Shown here in pieces: positions 46,728 through 58,199 of a stretch of 64,000 nt of DNA. The position numbers were made by a program, and so were the translations under genes. Within the stretch, counting starts at the first letter, position 1. Every line of letters starts with the position of its first letter. The notes under the pieces were generated by a model. It ran no database searches, was not told the origin of the DNA, and saw only the letters and a program-made list of their open reading frames with translations. The DNA comes from Allodiplogaster sudhausi (lineage: Eukaryota; Nematoda; Chromadorea; Rhabditida; Diplogasteridae), in the NCBI GenBank assembly GCA_945643635.1, contig CALZFC010000005.1, forward strand, positions 9,947,001-10,011,000, given 5' to 3'.

Positions 46728-48847
46728 TTTCCAGTTCTTCACTGCGATGATTCCGCCTCTCTCCGGCCTGAAGGATACTCTGTGCCCTCTCCTCGAGCAG
46801 CTCGGTCAGAATTGCGAACAGGTCTTCGCGCAGCTCGATGCCCTCTACCCGAGTCTCGGCGTCATCCCTACGCTCTTCAATGCCGGACCGTTCGCCAAAG
46901 TGGTTAGAGCACCTTTCTTCCTCTCTCTCTCTCTCTCTCTCTCCACCTCTCTCTCTCAATCTCGCTGGTTAGAGCACCTTTCTTCCTCTCTCTCTCTCTC
47001 TCCACCTCTCTCTCTCAATCTCGCTGGTTAGAGCACCTTTCTTCCTCTCTCTCTCTCTCCACCTCTCTCTCTCAATCTCGCTATCTTTAATTTCTCCCCT
47101 TGTCCTGTTTCTCCTATAATTTGGCTGCCTTGTTAAATTTGCAGTTTTCTTCATCCCTGTTCCTATTAATCAATAAATGTTGTATCGAAATAAAAAAGAA
47201 AGTTGAAAGAATACTTGGTTCCTCTCATGGCAGACAGTTGACCAACTTCTCTTCTCTGGCTACGCGTCTCCGTTGGCCAAGTCGATCGAAGACATGCACG
47301 GCATCCTCGACGGTTTCATCGAGACTCTCCATCTCGATGAAGGGGACGACCATCTCTATGATCTCAAGTTCTACATTGACATGTTCCTGCCGCAGATCAC
47401 CGAGGCGCTCAACATCAAAGTCAACTACATGGTGCGTTTTGTTTTACATGTCATCTTTTTTCTTCTTTCAGTTTGTTTCCTGTTTGCATAATGCAGCTCC
47501 TATCGGCCTTGTTCGCTGAACTAGTATTTTTTTTCTTTTTAAGTGAATTGAACTACGATTTGAAGATAAATCTTTATTATATAGTTATTAAAAAGTATGA
47601 TTTTTTTTTCTTCAATAGGATTAAAATATTTTCTAAACACCTTCTACTTTTTCAGCGAACGAACGCCACCGTAGACGTGGTGTACACGGCGGAGACGGGC
47701 AAGAGCGAGCCGGAGCGAGCCGGCTACATTCTCTCCTTCTCGAATACGACCGAAGACGGGCCGTCGAGCGACGGGAATCTGTTGCCCGAAGAGTGGTCAG
47801 CGAGGGAGCGCTTTCGCTATCTATTCATTTATTCATTTAACTTGCTTTGAATTTATTTTTATTTTTATTTTTTTTTCATTGAACTTCTCTTGAGAAGTTG
47901 AATGAGAGTATTCTCAAAGAAGTCAACAGAATAGTGCATGAAGATGACAAAGAAAGAAGAAGCCGAAAGAATTCTGAAACTGGACCAGTAGTTTATTTAG
48001 AATATCGTTTGGATAATATAAAGTTGAGAAGTAATCTCAGGTGGCCTTACAATGCGACGGAGTCCGATTGGGAGGGCTGCGATGAGGAGAACGCACGCAA
48101 GGCACGCCTTATCGCTGGCACAAGTTTGTTCTCTCTCTCTCTCTCTCGTAGTTCTCTTTCTCCCTCTCTTTCTCTCTCTCGCTTTCTTTCTTCTATTCTT
48201 CTCTCTCTCTTTCTTTCTCTCTTTTCTTCTCTCACTCTTTCCCTCACATTATATTCCGTTCTCTTCTAGACATCACTTCCTGCCTTCCTACATTTGCAGG
48301 GCTTGTTGTTTTTTACGCAACATACATCGTGAATTTCTTTCAGTACGTATTTTTGGTTTGAAAAAGTCCTAGTTTATTTTAATTCCTTCATTTTCACTTT
48401 CTTTTTTAGCCGGAGAATTCTTCATGTCTCAAATCACGAAGAAGGACCAGATTCCGCTGTACGTCAGCGATATCTGCCGTTCTGTGAAGCTATCTTACGT
48501 TGAAGATGTCACGGTTAAGGTGAGCGTGATAGGAGCATAGCAGAGAGACAAAAAACGTTGCCGAGAGAGGGATAGAGACAGAGAGAGGGAGAGAGAGGGA
48601 GAGAGGGAGAGAGAGATAGAGAGAGAGAGGGAGAGAGTGAGAGAAGGAGAGAGGAAGAGAAAAAAGGAGACATCATGTCCAGGGAGTGGATGGAATGCGC
48701 TTCGCGATCCCCGAGTCAGTCTTCGATGCCAACGTCGCTGAGAACTGCGGATTCTGCAAGAAGACGAGCAGAGACATCTACGACATTCCAATGGGATCGA
48801 ACTGTCTACCGACTGGGCTTATCGATCTCAGCGGATGCCAGAGTTAG

Positions 48848-48886
<39 letters not shown>

Positions 48887-49574
48887 CTCCCCCTCTCTGC
48901 AGAGATGGGCGAGCTGACCCTGCCAATCGTGGCTTCTCAGCCGCATTTCTACCAGGCGGACAAGCGCGCCGCCGCCTTCTACCCGAGGACCAAACCGTCC
49001 GCCTCCGATGCCATGACTATCGACATCGAACCTGTTAGCCTATAATTTCCTCCCTTTCACTTTCTCTCTCTCTCTCTCCATCGCTCTCTCTATATCTGTT
49101 TTTGTATCGCTCAGGATCTTACTTTCTCTCTTTTTCTGAATTCTCCCTGATTCTCTCTCTCCCTCTCTCTATTTTGCCTTCTTTGGTGGTGTTACATATA
49201 AGTATAGGGGTGTTACATATACTTTATATCTTAACACAAAGTTAACTTAGAGATGGTATATCTATCTTTAAAAGATATATCTTTAAAATTTGAGAAGGAT
49301 AAGAATATAGAGTAATAAATATCCATATTACCATGTCATCATTCCAGACCACCGGAACCCTCCTGCAAGCAAAAAAGCGCATCCAAGTCAACTTGTGGAT
49401 CGGCCAGAAGCCCAGCGACTTCATCAAGTCAGTCATGCAAAACACTTCTTTTTCCCGTTTTTCTCTTATTATCCCTCTCTCTCTCTCTTACCATCTTCCC
49501 TCTGTCTCTTGTTCCATCTCTCTCTCCCTTTTCTCTCTGCTTCAATCTCACACTCTCTCTTTCCCTACTTCCCT

Positions 49575-49623
<49 letters not shown>

Positions 49624-50019
49624 GAGCCTACTCAGTGATGCGAAGTGGCGCGTACCCTCTGTTCTACGTGAACGAGAGTTCGGTGATCGACGAGACGAGC
49701 AAGAAGGAGCTGCAAGATTCGCTGGCTCCCGCCACGACGATCTCTCTCATCTGCTGGATTGCACTCGGTGTTGGAGGTTAGCCCCGAGGCAGTTCTTCTC
49801 TTCTTCTCATACTGTTTAGGTATCTGCAAGGTTAGAGCAAAGTACGCCTACGGCAAGCATGTCTTGACAGCTTTTGTAATTCCATTCGTGCACTATTTTT
49901 TCCATTTTCTACTGAAAAAAAAATATTGTTCTACATACTTGACTGCTCACAAAACAACAAATGTACTCGCCAGTTTTTACATTTTTAATTCGTTCTGTCC
50001 TAGTTCTCTCTATCTCTAC

Positions 50020-50051
<32 letters not shown>

Positions 50052-50175
50052 CTATCTATCTCTCCCATTCTCATTCTCTCACAACTTTTCCCTGCTCTCT
50101 TCAGCAGCCCTCATCGTCGCCTCGCTCGTCTTCTTCTACTGCGCTTTCTGCGTCTCTTCGAAGAAATACGACTAG
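45571..50175 (+). CDS. CD36 / scavenger receptor class B family membrane protein (multi-exon)
   Basis: Two-pass membrane receptor for lipids/lipoproteins or a lysosomal LIMP-2-like protein. N-terminal membrane segment GGVLLAIGIALLVASLVIQF follows MSKTRCVSCGVA. Ectodomain blocks: RSWVNPKYVSYAQFWVYDYQ with NVGGIL (about 45980), ETYLFDKE-like YVHRQTYLFDKEMSCKGCDP (about 46420), TVDQLLFSGYASPLAKSIED (about 47230), SQITKKDQIPLYVSDICRSV (about 48425), CGFCKKTSRDIYDIP, NCLPTGLIDLSGC, LTLPIVASQPHFYQADKRAA (about 48910), KKRIQVNLWIGQ, PLFYVNESSVIDE. The C-terminal segment is AALIVASLVFFYCAFCV with tail SSKKYD, TAG at 50175. The Cys cluster and PHFYQAD motif are diagnostic. N-glycosylation sites (NNDST, NATV, NTTE, NATE, NESS) lie in the ectodomain. 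Which paralogue cannot be told. Confidence 0.93.
46190..46325. repeat. GA-rich tract in scavenger receptor intron
   Basis: Impure GA repeat; purine on the transcript strand, in the intron before the exon reading RIVMANEVAGFNN. Confidence 0.85.
46680..46735. repeat. (CT)n tract before acceptor
   Basis: Nearly pure CT, ending TTTCCAG next to the exon reading FFTAMIPPLSGLKDTLCPLL. Confidence 0.95.
46901..47083. repeat. Three tandem copies of a 59-65-bp unit including the 5' splice site
   Basis: Units start TGGTTAGAGCACCTTTCTTC at 46901, 46966 and 47025, each followed by (CT)n, CCACCTCTCTCTCTCAATCT and CGCT. The first copy spans the exon/intron border (FAKV then GTTAGAG), so copies two and three carry decoy donor sites. 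Unit length shrinks only in the CT part. Confidence 0.95.
48125..48265. repeat. CT-rich tract in scavenger receptor intron
   Basis: Impure CT repeat in the intron following NARKARLIAGT. Confidence 0.9.
48555..48668. repeat. GA-rich tract in scavenger receptor intron
   Basis: GAGAGG/GAGAGA repeat, purine on the transcript strand, between SYVEDVTVK and VDGMRFAIPESVF exons. Confidence 0.9.
48849..48886. repeat. (GA)n tract in a very short intron
   Basis: Occupies most of an intron of about 60 nt between DLSGCQ and MGELTLP; the acceptor CCCCTCTCTGCAG follows directly. Confidence 0.9.
49570..49622. repeat. (CT)n tract before acceptor
   Basis: Pure CT run ending CTCTCCAG at the exon reading YSVMRSGAYPLFYVNES. 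Confidence 0.95.
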
Positions 50176-50516
50176 CCGAATATTTCCCTTGCGATCTCTT
50201 TTCAAATTCACTTTATTTTCAATTTATATTTTATAGCGCTTCTTCGAATTTTATGCTTTTTGCTTTCTGAGCAATTAATTAAATTTCCGACGAATTCTCT
50301 AACTCACTAACTTATAATAGGAATTGAAATTATTTCACTAATAAATAAATTACTCGCCGTCTTAACAAGCTGCTTTGCTCCGAGGAACAGCAGAGAATTC
50401 TGAACATGTTTGTGCAATCGATTAAAATAAATCGTAATCATGATTATTTTATTGTGGTTTACAAGACGTTGACTAGAGTGATGGCAGAGTTGGGAGGAAT
50501 TTGTGAGGCTGGCGAT
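50176..50516. other. Convergent 3' intergenic region
   Basis: Between the scavenger receptor stop and the minus-strand Gly/Tyr peptide gene; AT-rich, no gene seen. Confidence 0.5.
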
Positions 50517-50886
50517 TCAGAGTGGCGGGAACCCGTAGGCTCCGCCGTAGGGATAAGCGCCGTAGTACGTCGAGTAGCTTGCAATCATTGATTTTATAAT
50601 AAATTAAAAATTAGAATTTTTTCTATGTTTTTTTAGTTTGAGAAGTTGTCAAGTTCCGTAGTAAAATACTAAAGATTGTTATAAAATAACGTTGCTTAAA
50701 AGGAATCATCGAATGTTTACCGTAGGGAGTAGCAGCGTATGGGTAGCCATAGCCGAGCTGAAAACAATTTTCTTAATTTAATTTTAATAAGAAAGTTTTC
50801 TTCATATAATCTAAGTATATTTATCAAACTGACAGCCGGATTGTAGTATGGCATTCCGACGGCTCCAGGACTGAAACAGGAACGTA
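50517..50886 (-). CDS. Gly/Tyr-rich small peptide gene, partial model
   Basis: Three minus-strand segments share a Gly/Tyr/Pro-rich repeat style: PGAVGMPYYNPA (about 50837-50873, after TGTTTCAG), LGYGYPYAATPYG (about 50722-50760, after TTTTCAG) and SYSTYYGAYPYGGAYGFPPL with TGA at 50517. The composition recalls nematode GY-rich secreted peptides (nlp/cnc-like antimicrobial or cuticle-associated peptides). The join between the last two does not fit phase with the obvious acceptor, and I could not find a signal-peptide exon upstream; a tiny exon GDYGL near 50958-50972 is possible. Function is inference. Confidence 0.5.
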
Positions 50887-52105
50887 GATTTTTTAAAAGA
50901 AAGAGTTACTACTATTCATTGTTAGGCAAATCCTGATATCACCAGAAACAAAATATTACCAGCCCATAATCCCCCTAAAAGGGTAAAAGAGGAAACTAGC
51001 CAATAGTAGCTCGGCACGAAAGGGTAGACCATTCTTCGAGAGGGAAGAGGAGGGAAGTGACATTCCCCTTCATAATTTGAGGCCTCACCAATTGTTAAAT
51101 TTGCAAGAAAGCTTGCACTTTAGAACGAGTATGCCGCTTGTCTAATTCTCTCTTGATTGTTTGTTGATGCGTTAAATGTAAAAATATAAAAGATCTACAT
51201 CAAGGATCTAGCAATAACGGTTAATGCAAAAGCACTCTTTGAGTTTAATGCAATTGCGCGAATAAAGTACAAATGCAATATTTCAATCTGCTCAAGTTGA
51301 TAACGTTTTCACTTTCGATGTCTTCTCCTCGCATGACCGAAACTCCTCCCTCTCCGGGCAGCACAATCAATTTTTTTTCCAAGTCATTTTTTTTTTAAAT
51401 TAAATTCCCATACATCAGTTCAGAGGAATTCAGATTACATTCACGAATTTTTCCTACACAGCTTTACGAGCTTAGGCGAGAGAGTCACAAAGTTCTAACT
51501 TTTACGGGAAAAAAAACAAATTATTCCAAAATGCCGTAAAATTTTCTGGAAACGAGTGATCCCACTTCAGTGTGATCATTTTTATACTACATGGATTAAC
51601 AATGTTGTCAAGTCACTCGTCCCGAATTGATAATGGAACTGAAAGCAAGCTTCTGTATCTGGACTACTTTGTGACAAAGGATCAAGTGAAGAGATCAGGT
51701 TAAAAGAGGCACAGAGAGCGAGAAGAGAGATTGAGAGAGAGAGAGAGCGAGAGAGAGAGCGAGAGCGAGAGAGAGAGAGAGAGAGACTAATGGGATACCG
51801 AGTTAGGAATTGCGCTTGGGAGAGCATTCCAGGGGGCCACCGTTCGAGCAACAAAGCAATAATGAGAAATTTTCATTCCTAAAATTTCGTCATTACAATA
51901 TTGCAATTTAGGAGTTCTTGCAAACAAGTAGGACACTTTAAAGTGCGAAGAACTATTTAAAAACACACAGAATGGAAAGTATAAAAGAGGCTGCGGCCAG
52001 CAGCACTCTCATTCTCTTCCCACTTCCCGCTTACGAGCAGCCGTCTCTCGCTCTCGTCTGCTTCCTCTCTACTTACCCAGCTCCTTCTTGCTCCTCTTCG
52101 CGAAG
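50887..52105. other. Intergenic, no gene resolved
   Basis: May contain the missing 5' exons of the Gly/Tyr peptide gene (minus) and the promoter of the PP1-like gene (plus). A (GA)n tract lies at 51715-51785. Otherwise nothing identifiable. Confidence 0.4.
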
Positions 52106-53992
52106 ATGGCCGCAGACGGAGCCAAGCCGGACGCAGAAGTGGGGAATATTTTTGTACTCTAAAAATGTGTTCAAACAAGAATTTTCAAGCTAAATAAAAA
52201 GAAATGAAAGAAAAAATTTTCAGCGTGAACAGAGCAAGGCCGCCGCTGAGCGCTCCGCCTTGCAGCACGCGCGCATCACTAAGCTGGTCCGCAATCTCGT
52301 CAAGAAGGCCAGCTTCGGCAACTACGTCAGTATCAATGGATTTACAAGTTATTGAAATCTAACTTTAGCTGTGGAAACATTGATTTGAAGAAATATTTCA
52401 GTAAAGAGCAATTACAAATGTCAGATTTTTTTCAAACAAACGACATTCTCTTCAAATCAATAATATATGCTAATAAAATTTAATAAGTTAAATTTTGCTA
52501 TAAAAATGTGTTTATTCAGTTTCTGTTCGCCGCGGGCGACATCCACAAGACGTTGTGGAGGGCGCGTGAGGTGCTGCAGAAGGAGAAGCAACTCGTGGAG
52601 ATCCACGCGCCCGTTGTCGTTGTCGGCGACCTTCACGGGCAGGTCGGCCGAGGAAGCACGGACATTGATGTCCAAAACATTAATGTTCAAAACGATTGAT
52701 AATATTTAATGTCGTGAAATTGTCATTTATCACTTCCCTTTACAGTTCCAAGATCTCTGCCGCATCTTCCACGGTCTCTCGGAGAACGGCGAAATGGCCA
52801 GCATTCTTTTCTTCAAAATAAGATAAAATTTGTCATTCGTTTAATTTGCTCACATTTAATTTTAGTGAAAAAATTATTTTAAAAAAAATTTTTGAAGGGC
52901 AACGCTCGGCACAAGTGGGTCTTCCTCGGAAACTACGTCGACCACGGCAAGCAGTCGCTGGAGTGCATGATGCTGTTGCTGCTGCTCAAGATCCTCTACC
53001 CGAGCAAGGTCGACGACTCAATTCGACGGATTCTCGGGGCGAATTCGACACTTGAAAAGATGCAAAATGCAAATATATGACATTTTGCTGAAAATTGTAT
53101 TGATAGAGCCAGTTGCCAAAGTGTTTTCTCAGGTTATGCTCTTGCGAGGGGGTCACGAGACGCGCAACGTCAACTTCCATTACGGCTTCCACGCCGAGAT
53201 CAACGACCGATACCCGGAGGCGAGGGAAATTTCGAAATTAAAAAATCGATACAAAAACGATTTAAACAACTATTTGGAGAAAATAAAACTACCGTAGTGA
53301 ATTAAAATGCGGTGTTCTGATCAACACTAATGTTCAGGATGGACGCGGAATCTGGCTGCTCTTCAACGACGTCTTCAACAACTTGCCCTTGGCGTGCCTC
53401 GTCAACGGCGAGATTCTCTGCGTTCACGGCAGCATCTCGCCTGATCTCAAGAGCATCGACGACATCAGGAATGTGAGCTGTTCACTGCTTTCATATCGAT
53501 TAAACGAAGAAAGCATTTGCTAAAAGTATGATTCGCAAAGATCAGTGGAAAGTGACGAATCGTGAAATGCTTTGCTTGAGCTGCCGAAGCCCCTCCCCGA
53601 CCCCTACACGTGTCCGCTCGCCGTCGATCTCATGTGGGCCGACCCGATGCCCGGGCTCCATGGGTTCGTTTTCTCAGTTTGACAAAGTCTTTTGTCTGAA
53701 TGAAAAATAAATTAAATTAGACTTGTATTTTTAAAGCAAAGGACCACTACTACTTATATGTTACACTGAAATATTTGCGTAGTACATATTCTGTTATAAA
53801 AAGAATTTTTGCAGCTTTAAGCCGAATTACATGCGCAGCTGCTCCGTCAACTTTGGCGAGGACGCGGCGCGCGAGACATGCAAGAAAATCGGCGTCCGCC
53901 TTATCACCCGATCCAATCAGGTACATATTTACCTAAGGAAGAATTCCCGAGTACGATTTCGTCATTTTACGAGGACTTCACAACTCTGCGAG

Positions 53993-54061
<69 letters not shown>

Positions 54062-54482
54062 TTCAAAACCAAATGACGTTTACTAAATTCTGGAGGGGTA
54101 TTGTTATCTTAATGAGTGCGTACATGTTTACGAGAGCGAACCAACCATAGCAATAATAATGAGAGAACCGCCAACCCTCTTCTCCTTGTGCAGATGGTCA
54201 CGCGCGGCTTCGACTTCTTCTGCAACCGCCTCGTGATCACCATTTTCAGCGCGCCCGACTTCGCGCCCGACGACCAGACCGAGGTTGATTGTCGATTCAT
54301 CATCATCATGCCTTTACTCTTTGCTTAAGAAAGCAAGCATTGGAAGGGAATAACATTGACTTCTTCAGAGGAACTGTGGCGCCGTCGCTCTCGTCGACGC
54401 GAACGGCCACATCGGCATGCACGTCGTCGTGCCGACTGTCGACGCAAACTTTGCCGCCCTTCCCCCCAACAATGGAGAGTAA
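52106..54482 (+). CDS. Divergent PP1-family Ser/Thr phosphatase, probable pseudophosphatase (multi-exon)
   Basis: PPP-fold protein of about 330 aa from ATG 52106 ([11 protein letters not shown]) to TAA 54482. Ordered blocks: [20 protein letters not shown] (about 52520), [10 protein letters not shown] then [38 protein letters not shown] (about 52915), [20 protein letters not shown] (about 53135), [20 protein letters not shown] then [90 protein letters not shown]. Compared with PP1, GDYVDRG is GNYVDHG (D92N, R96H), RGNHE is RGGHE (N124G), the AHQ histidine is Asn (H248N) and SAPNY is SAPDF (Y272F). Retained: GDxHG, H125, HG of H173 and R221. Loss of several metal ligands suggests little or no catalysis. 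The reading frame is intact. Confidence 0.88.
53995..54056. repeat. (AT)n dinucleotide repeat in PP1-like gene intron
   Basis: About 30 perfect AT units in the intron following the exon ending LITRSNQ; the only long AT microsatellite in the window, where GA/CT dominates. Confidence 0.98.
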
Positions 54483-54553
54483 GAGGAGCGAAGCTCCGCC
54501 CGCCCGTCCATTAATCTGCCCCTCTCGCTTCGCCTTGCCCTCGATTTGAAAAA

Positions 54554-54559
54554 AATAAA
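54554..54559 (+). terminator. Poly(A) signal AATAAA of PP1-like gene
   Basis: 72 nt past the stop at 54482. Confidence 0.55.
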
Positions 54560-54772
54560 GCAAGCGACAGTATCGTTTGCCAAACATTGCATATGAAATC
54601 TTCTCGAAAAGCAGAACATATATTCCTTGGTTCAATTGCATGTTCATTGGTTGAAAGAGGACGATGTCCGAAAACAAAGATACAATCTAATCTAACACAA
54701 AGATACAAATCAAAATAGCGTCAGCGCGCTGCCGCCAATCCCTTGTCACTATCCCCATTGAAGTGCAAAAAT

Positions 54773-55242
54773 ATGAACAGTAAGGAAGTGTTGCACCGAT
54801 TCCTGACTGTCCGAGGGTGCTTCCTGCCGTTGAATTGTGCAGAGAAGTTCATTTTTGACGGAGTGAGTTCTTTTTTCTTTTGCCTTTTCAACTGTTATGT
54901 ACATATGTCCAAAGCGATTTGCGTGACCGGTGACATAATTATGTACATAAATAGATGGGAAGAACGCGAGCGCGCCAAGCTCGGCAGCACCACGGAATGC
55001 AACACCGTCGAGAAGTTTCTGAAGGAAATGAAGGAAGAAGAGGATGCTGTGAAAGAAGGAAGAAAATTCTATTCCCAGAAAATTCTACTTTTTTTTTTTC
55101 TAGTGTTGGATAGCGGACTTCCAGGCGCACTGCCGATTCGGTGCGCTCGTGCTCAATTCCCGCTCTCTTCACAGGCATCACGCCTCGTGTGTTCGATGAC
55201 AATCCGATTATTGTTCCCGATAATAACGACTACGAATCTTAG
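54773..55242 (+). CDS. Small acidic/charged protein, function unknown (about 3 exons)
   Basis: I do not recognise it. Proposed exon 1 from ATG 54773 reads MNSKEVLHRFLTVRGCFLPL...FIFDG before GTGAGT. Exon 2 near 54956-55040 includes ERERAKLGSTTECNTVEKFL then KEMKEEEDA. Exon 3 (after GGATAG near 55112) reads RTSRRTADSVRSCSIPALFT then GITPRVFDDNPIIVPDNNDY ES and TAG at 55242. Exons 2 and 3 join in phase 0; the exon 1-2 join needs an acceptor I cannot place without a phase change, so one boundary is wrong. AATAAA overlaps the region just after the stop (55244-55249), making a short 3' UTR. Confidence 0.4.
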
Positions 55243-56644
55243 AAATAAAAGAGTAGAGGGAAAGAGAGGGAGAGAGAGAGAGATGGAGGCGGAGAGCACA
55301 AAAATAGGAGGTTATGATGCTTCCAAGAAGATGTTTCCAGGTGCTTAAAAGAAGATGTTGATGCGTACATTGAATACTTCTCAAAAATGTCAACATTTAT
55401 TGTTCAGTTCTCATAATTCAGCACAAATACGAGGACATGTCCGTTGGAGGGATTGGCGAAATCTCACAAGTCTGTGGCTATCGCGGTGGACTACGGAATA
55501 TAAAGGAGTTGACATCCTCTCACTGAAGTGAAATTCGCTTCATCCCTCAAAACAAGGACAGTCGCAAGCAGTCAAACATACTTCCATTATAATTCAAGGA
55601 ACATTCTTCACTTTTCACTTATTTTAATTCGGCGCATTCCTTTCTCAGCTCGTTTGGCTAGAGATGGGAGTTTGTTAGAGGAGAGGAGATGTCATTGGCC
55701 TCTCTTGGTCATTTGAAGCTGCGGCCGGGAGGGGAATTAAATTATCGAACCGATGATAACTCATTGGCAGAGAGTTACCAACAACTAGGATAACAATGGC
55801 ACTATAATTCCCCTTCCTCAGCAGCAACTCCAGACCATAGCGAAAATACGCGAGTCAGATTAGTTATTATAATAAACAACTAAATATGTATTACTTTTAA
55901 ATGAATAGGGCATGAGGATTTAGGGGGCGGGGGAGGGGCGGTAGTTGTAATGAAGAGAAGAAACGACTCAGAAAAGTTAAAAAAAAGTAACGTCTGTTTC
56001 AGACAGACAGCGCCTTTAGTTTTAAATTTTGGAGTTTAATTGATTAAAAAAAGAAGAAAGATTTTAAACATTTCCATAAGCTGCCTCTACTTAAGCAATA
56101 TGGGGTGCGGTGCAAAAAGAGATGGATGGAGCCATAAAAGTGGGTGCAAAATTAAGAAGAAAAAAGAAGGCAAAACTTATTTCCTGTAATCTAAATAAGG
56201 GAACAACTAAAAAATTTCTAAAGCTTTGACTATTCTGTGCAAGAAGCAACAAAGGAAACTACTGCGCAGTCTAGAAGAACACACTTAGTGCAAAATGAAG
56301 CAAATTAGTAAAAGAGGGAGTTATATTCAACTTGTAAAAGTATTGTCAAGTTAAAAAATTATACATGAGGAAAAAGAAAGAAAATGATGTGAGATAAATT
56401 TGTAATCTCATTACACCAACAATATGGGGGGAGTGGGTAGGTATGATGAAGTAGAACAATGAAAGTGGGCCATTCTAGGCCTAAGACATACGTTCAGATT
56501 CATATCGATGAGATGAGAGAGGGAGAGAGAGAAGGAGAAAGAGAGATAAAGCGCTGCTAAAGATCGGAGTTGGCCAGATCTTATACAGTGCGAAGGGGTC
56601 AAAATGGTAGTCCTGAAGGGGTCTGAGTTGGCCCTCTTTCTCCT
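55243..56644. other. Convergent intergenic region, no gene seen
   Basis: 3' ends of the plus-strand small gene and of the minus-strand gene starting its 3' side at 56645. Purine-rich from about 55900 to 56560. No exon or RNA gene recognised. Confidence 0.5.
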
Positions 56645-56898
56645 CTAGCGTTGGAAGGGGAGCAGCTTGGAGATTTGCATGATGCTCTCGACGTGCTGGG
56701 GGAAGATCTCGAAGATCTTCACGAGGAGTGCCGAGTTGTTGATGATGTCTCTCATTACGCGTTGCTCGTTCATCTACAATCAATCTAGTTTATTAACGCA
56801 ATAATGAAAAATTATAATGCACAATTTAATATTTATTGCATTAACCGTTTTATCTCATGAGATTCTTACCTTCTTTTCCTCTCCAGATGTCATTCACA

Positions 56899-56940
<42 letters not shown>

Positions 56941-58167
56941 TCTCCTCTCTCTCTCTCCCTTTCTCTCTGCTCCCCGACCATTTTATATCCCCCTACTTCC
57001 TTTGCTTAACTTTCTGTTTACCCACAACTCTCTCTCTCTCTTTCTCTCTCTCACCTGCTCAGTCTGCGTCTCTGCATCTGCGCACTCTCTCGTCACAGAT
57101 CCTCCCTCGCTTGGCGCCGTGCCAAGGGACGGGCCGCGGTAGCCGGGTGCCAGGTTCTCCGCGGGAACCAGGGGCTTCCACCTGGAAGGACATTCATTTC
57201 AACGAACAAGATAAAAACGAGTTATCACTAACAATAAATAATCTTTTCTTTCATCAATGAAACAAAATCCCTCGCTGAATCAATGGAAGTCGAATATTTA
57301 TAAGAGCACTACAAAATTATATTCAAATCGATCTTAGGAGCGTGAATTATTTGAAAATGCGATTCATTCTATAAATAATATTTTTAAACCGAACACAGAA
57401 ATTAAAAATTAAATATACATATTAAAAAGAATCCCCTACCAAGCTTCCTCGTTAAATCCATTGAATGCAAATCGCGCGGCTGCTCCATTGAGAAGCATGG
57501 GTGGGAAATCGCCAGGGGCGCCGCCCAGGGCAGAAGTTGCGGTCAGACTGGTTGAGGTGGTCGAGGGAGACGGAGTCGGTGGAGAGGGCTGGTCGTCTGG
57601 ATGAGGGCATTTCCTTTTTCTTCATATCATAGAGATACAGTCATATTATAAAGATATAAAACATATTTAAATTTTAACTAGAGAGCGCACTTTCATAGGC
57701 TGTTGTATCGTTCTCTAATATGTACAACTATATGTAGTTCATCCAGAAAAATTAGAGAAAGTTTGATAGGGACTACAAAACTTTTCTTTTTGAAGTAGAG
57801 AAAGCCTACTCGACCAACCGTGGTGCTCTGGTGGCAAGTAGAATTCGTTTGGAGTGAGAAGCGAAGTCGCGCCCACATCTCCACCGACCTGTAAAGACAA
57901 GAACGCTTCATAGCAGAAACAGACACCAGAATGTCTTGGGATAACATTTACTGAGGTTATATGCCAATCTTTCTTCCACATAAATCTCCCCCTCAAAGCA
58001 ACGAAATGATTTTTTTTCCTCTTTTCCAGTCCATTAGGCATTTGAACAAGATTAATACTTTCTAAATATGTGAAATTGCTATACAAAAATTTATAAATTG
58101 GCGGTGTTCTCTCTCTCTCTATTTCTCCCTCCCTCTCTCTCTCTGTCTCCCTCTCTCCTTCCCTCCT

Positions 58168-58199
<32 letters not shown>

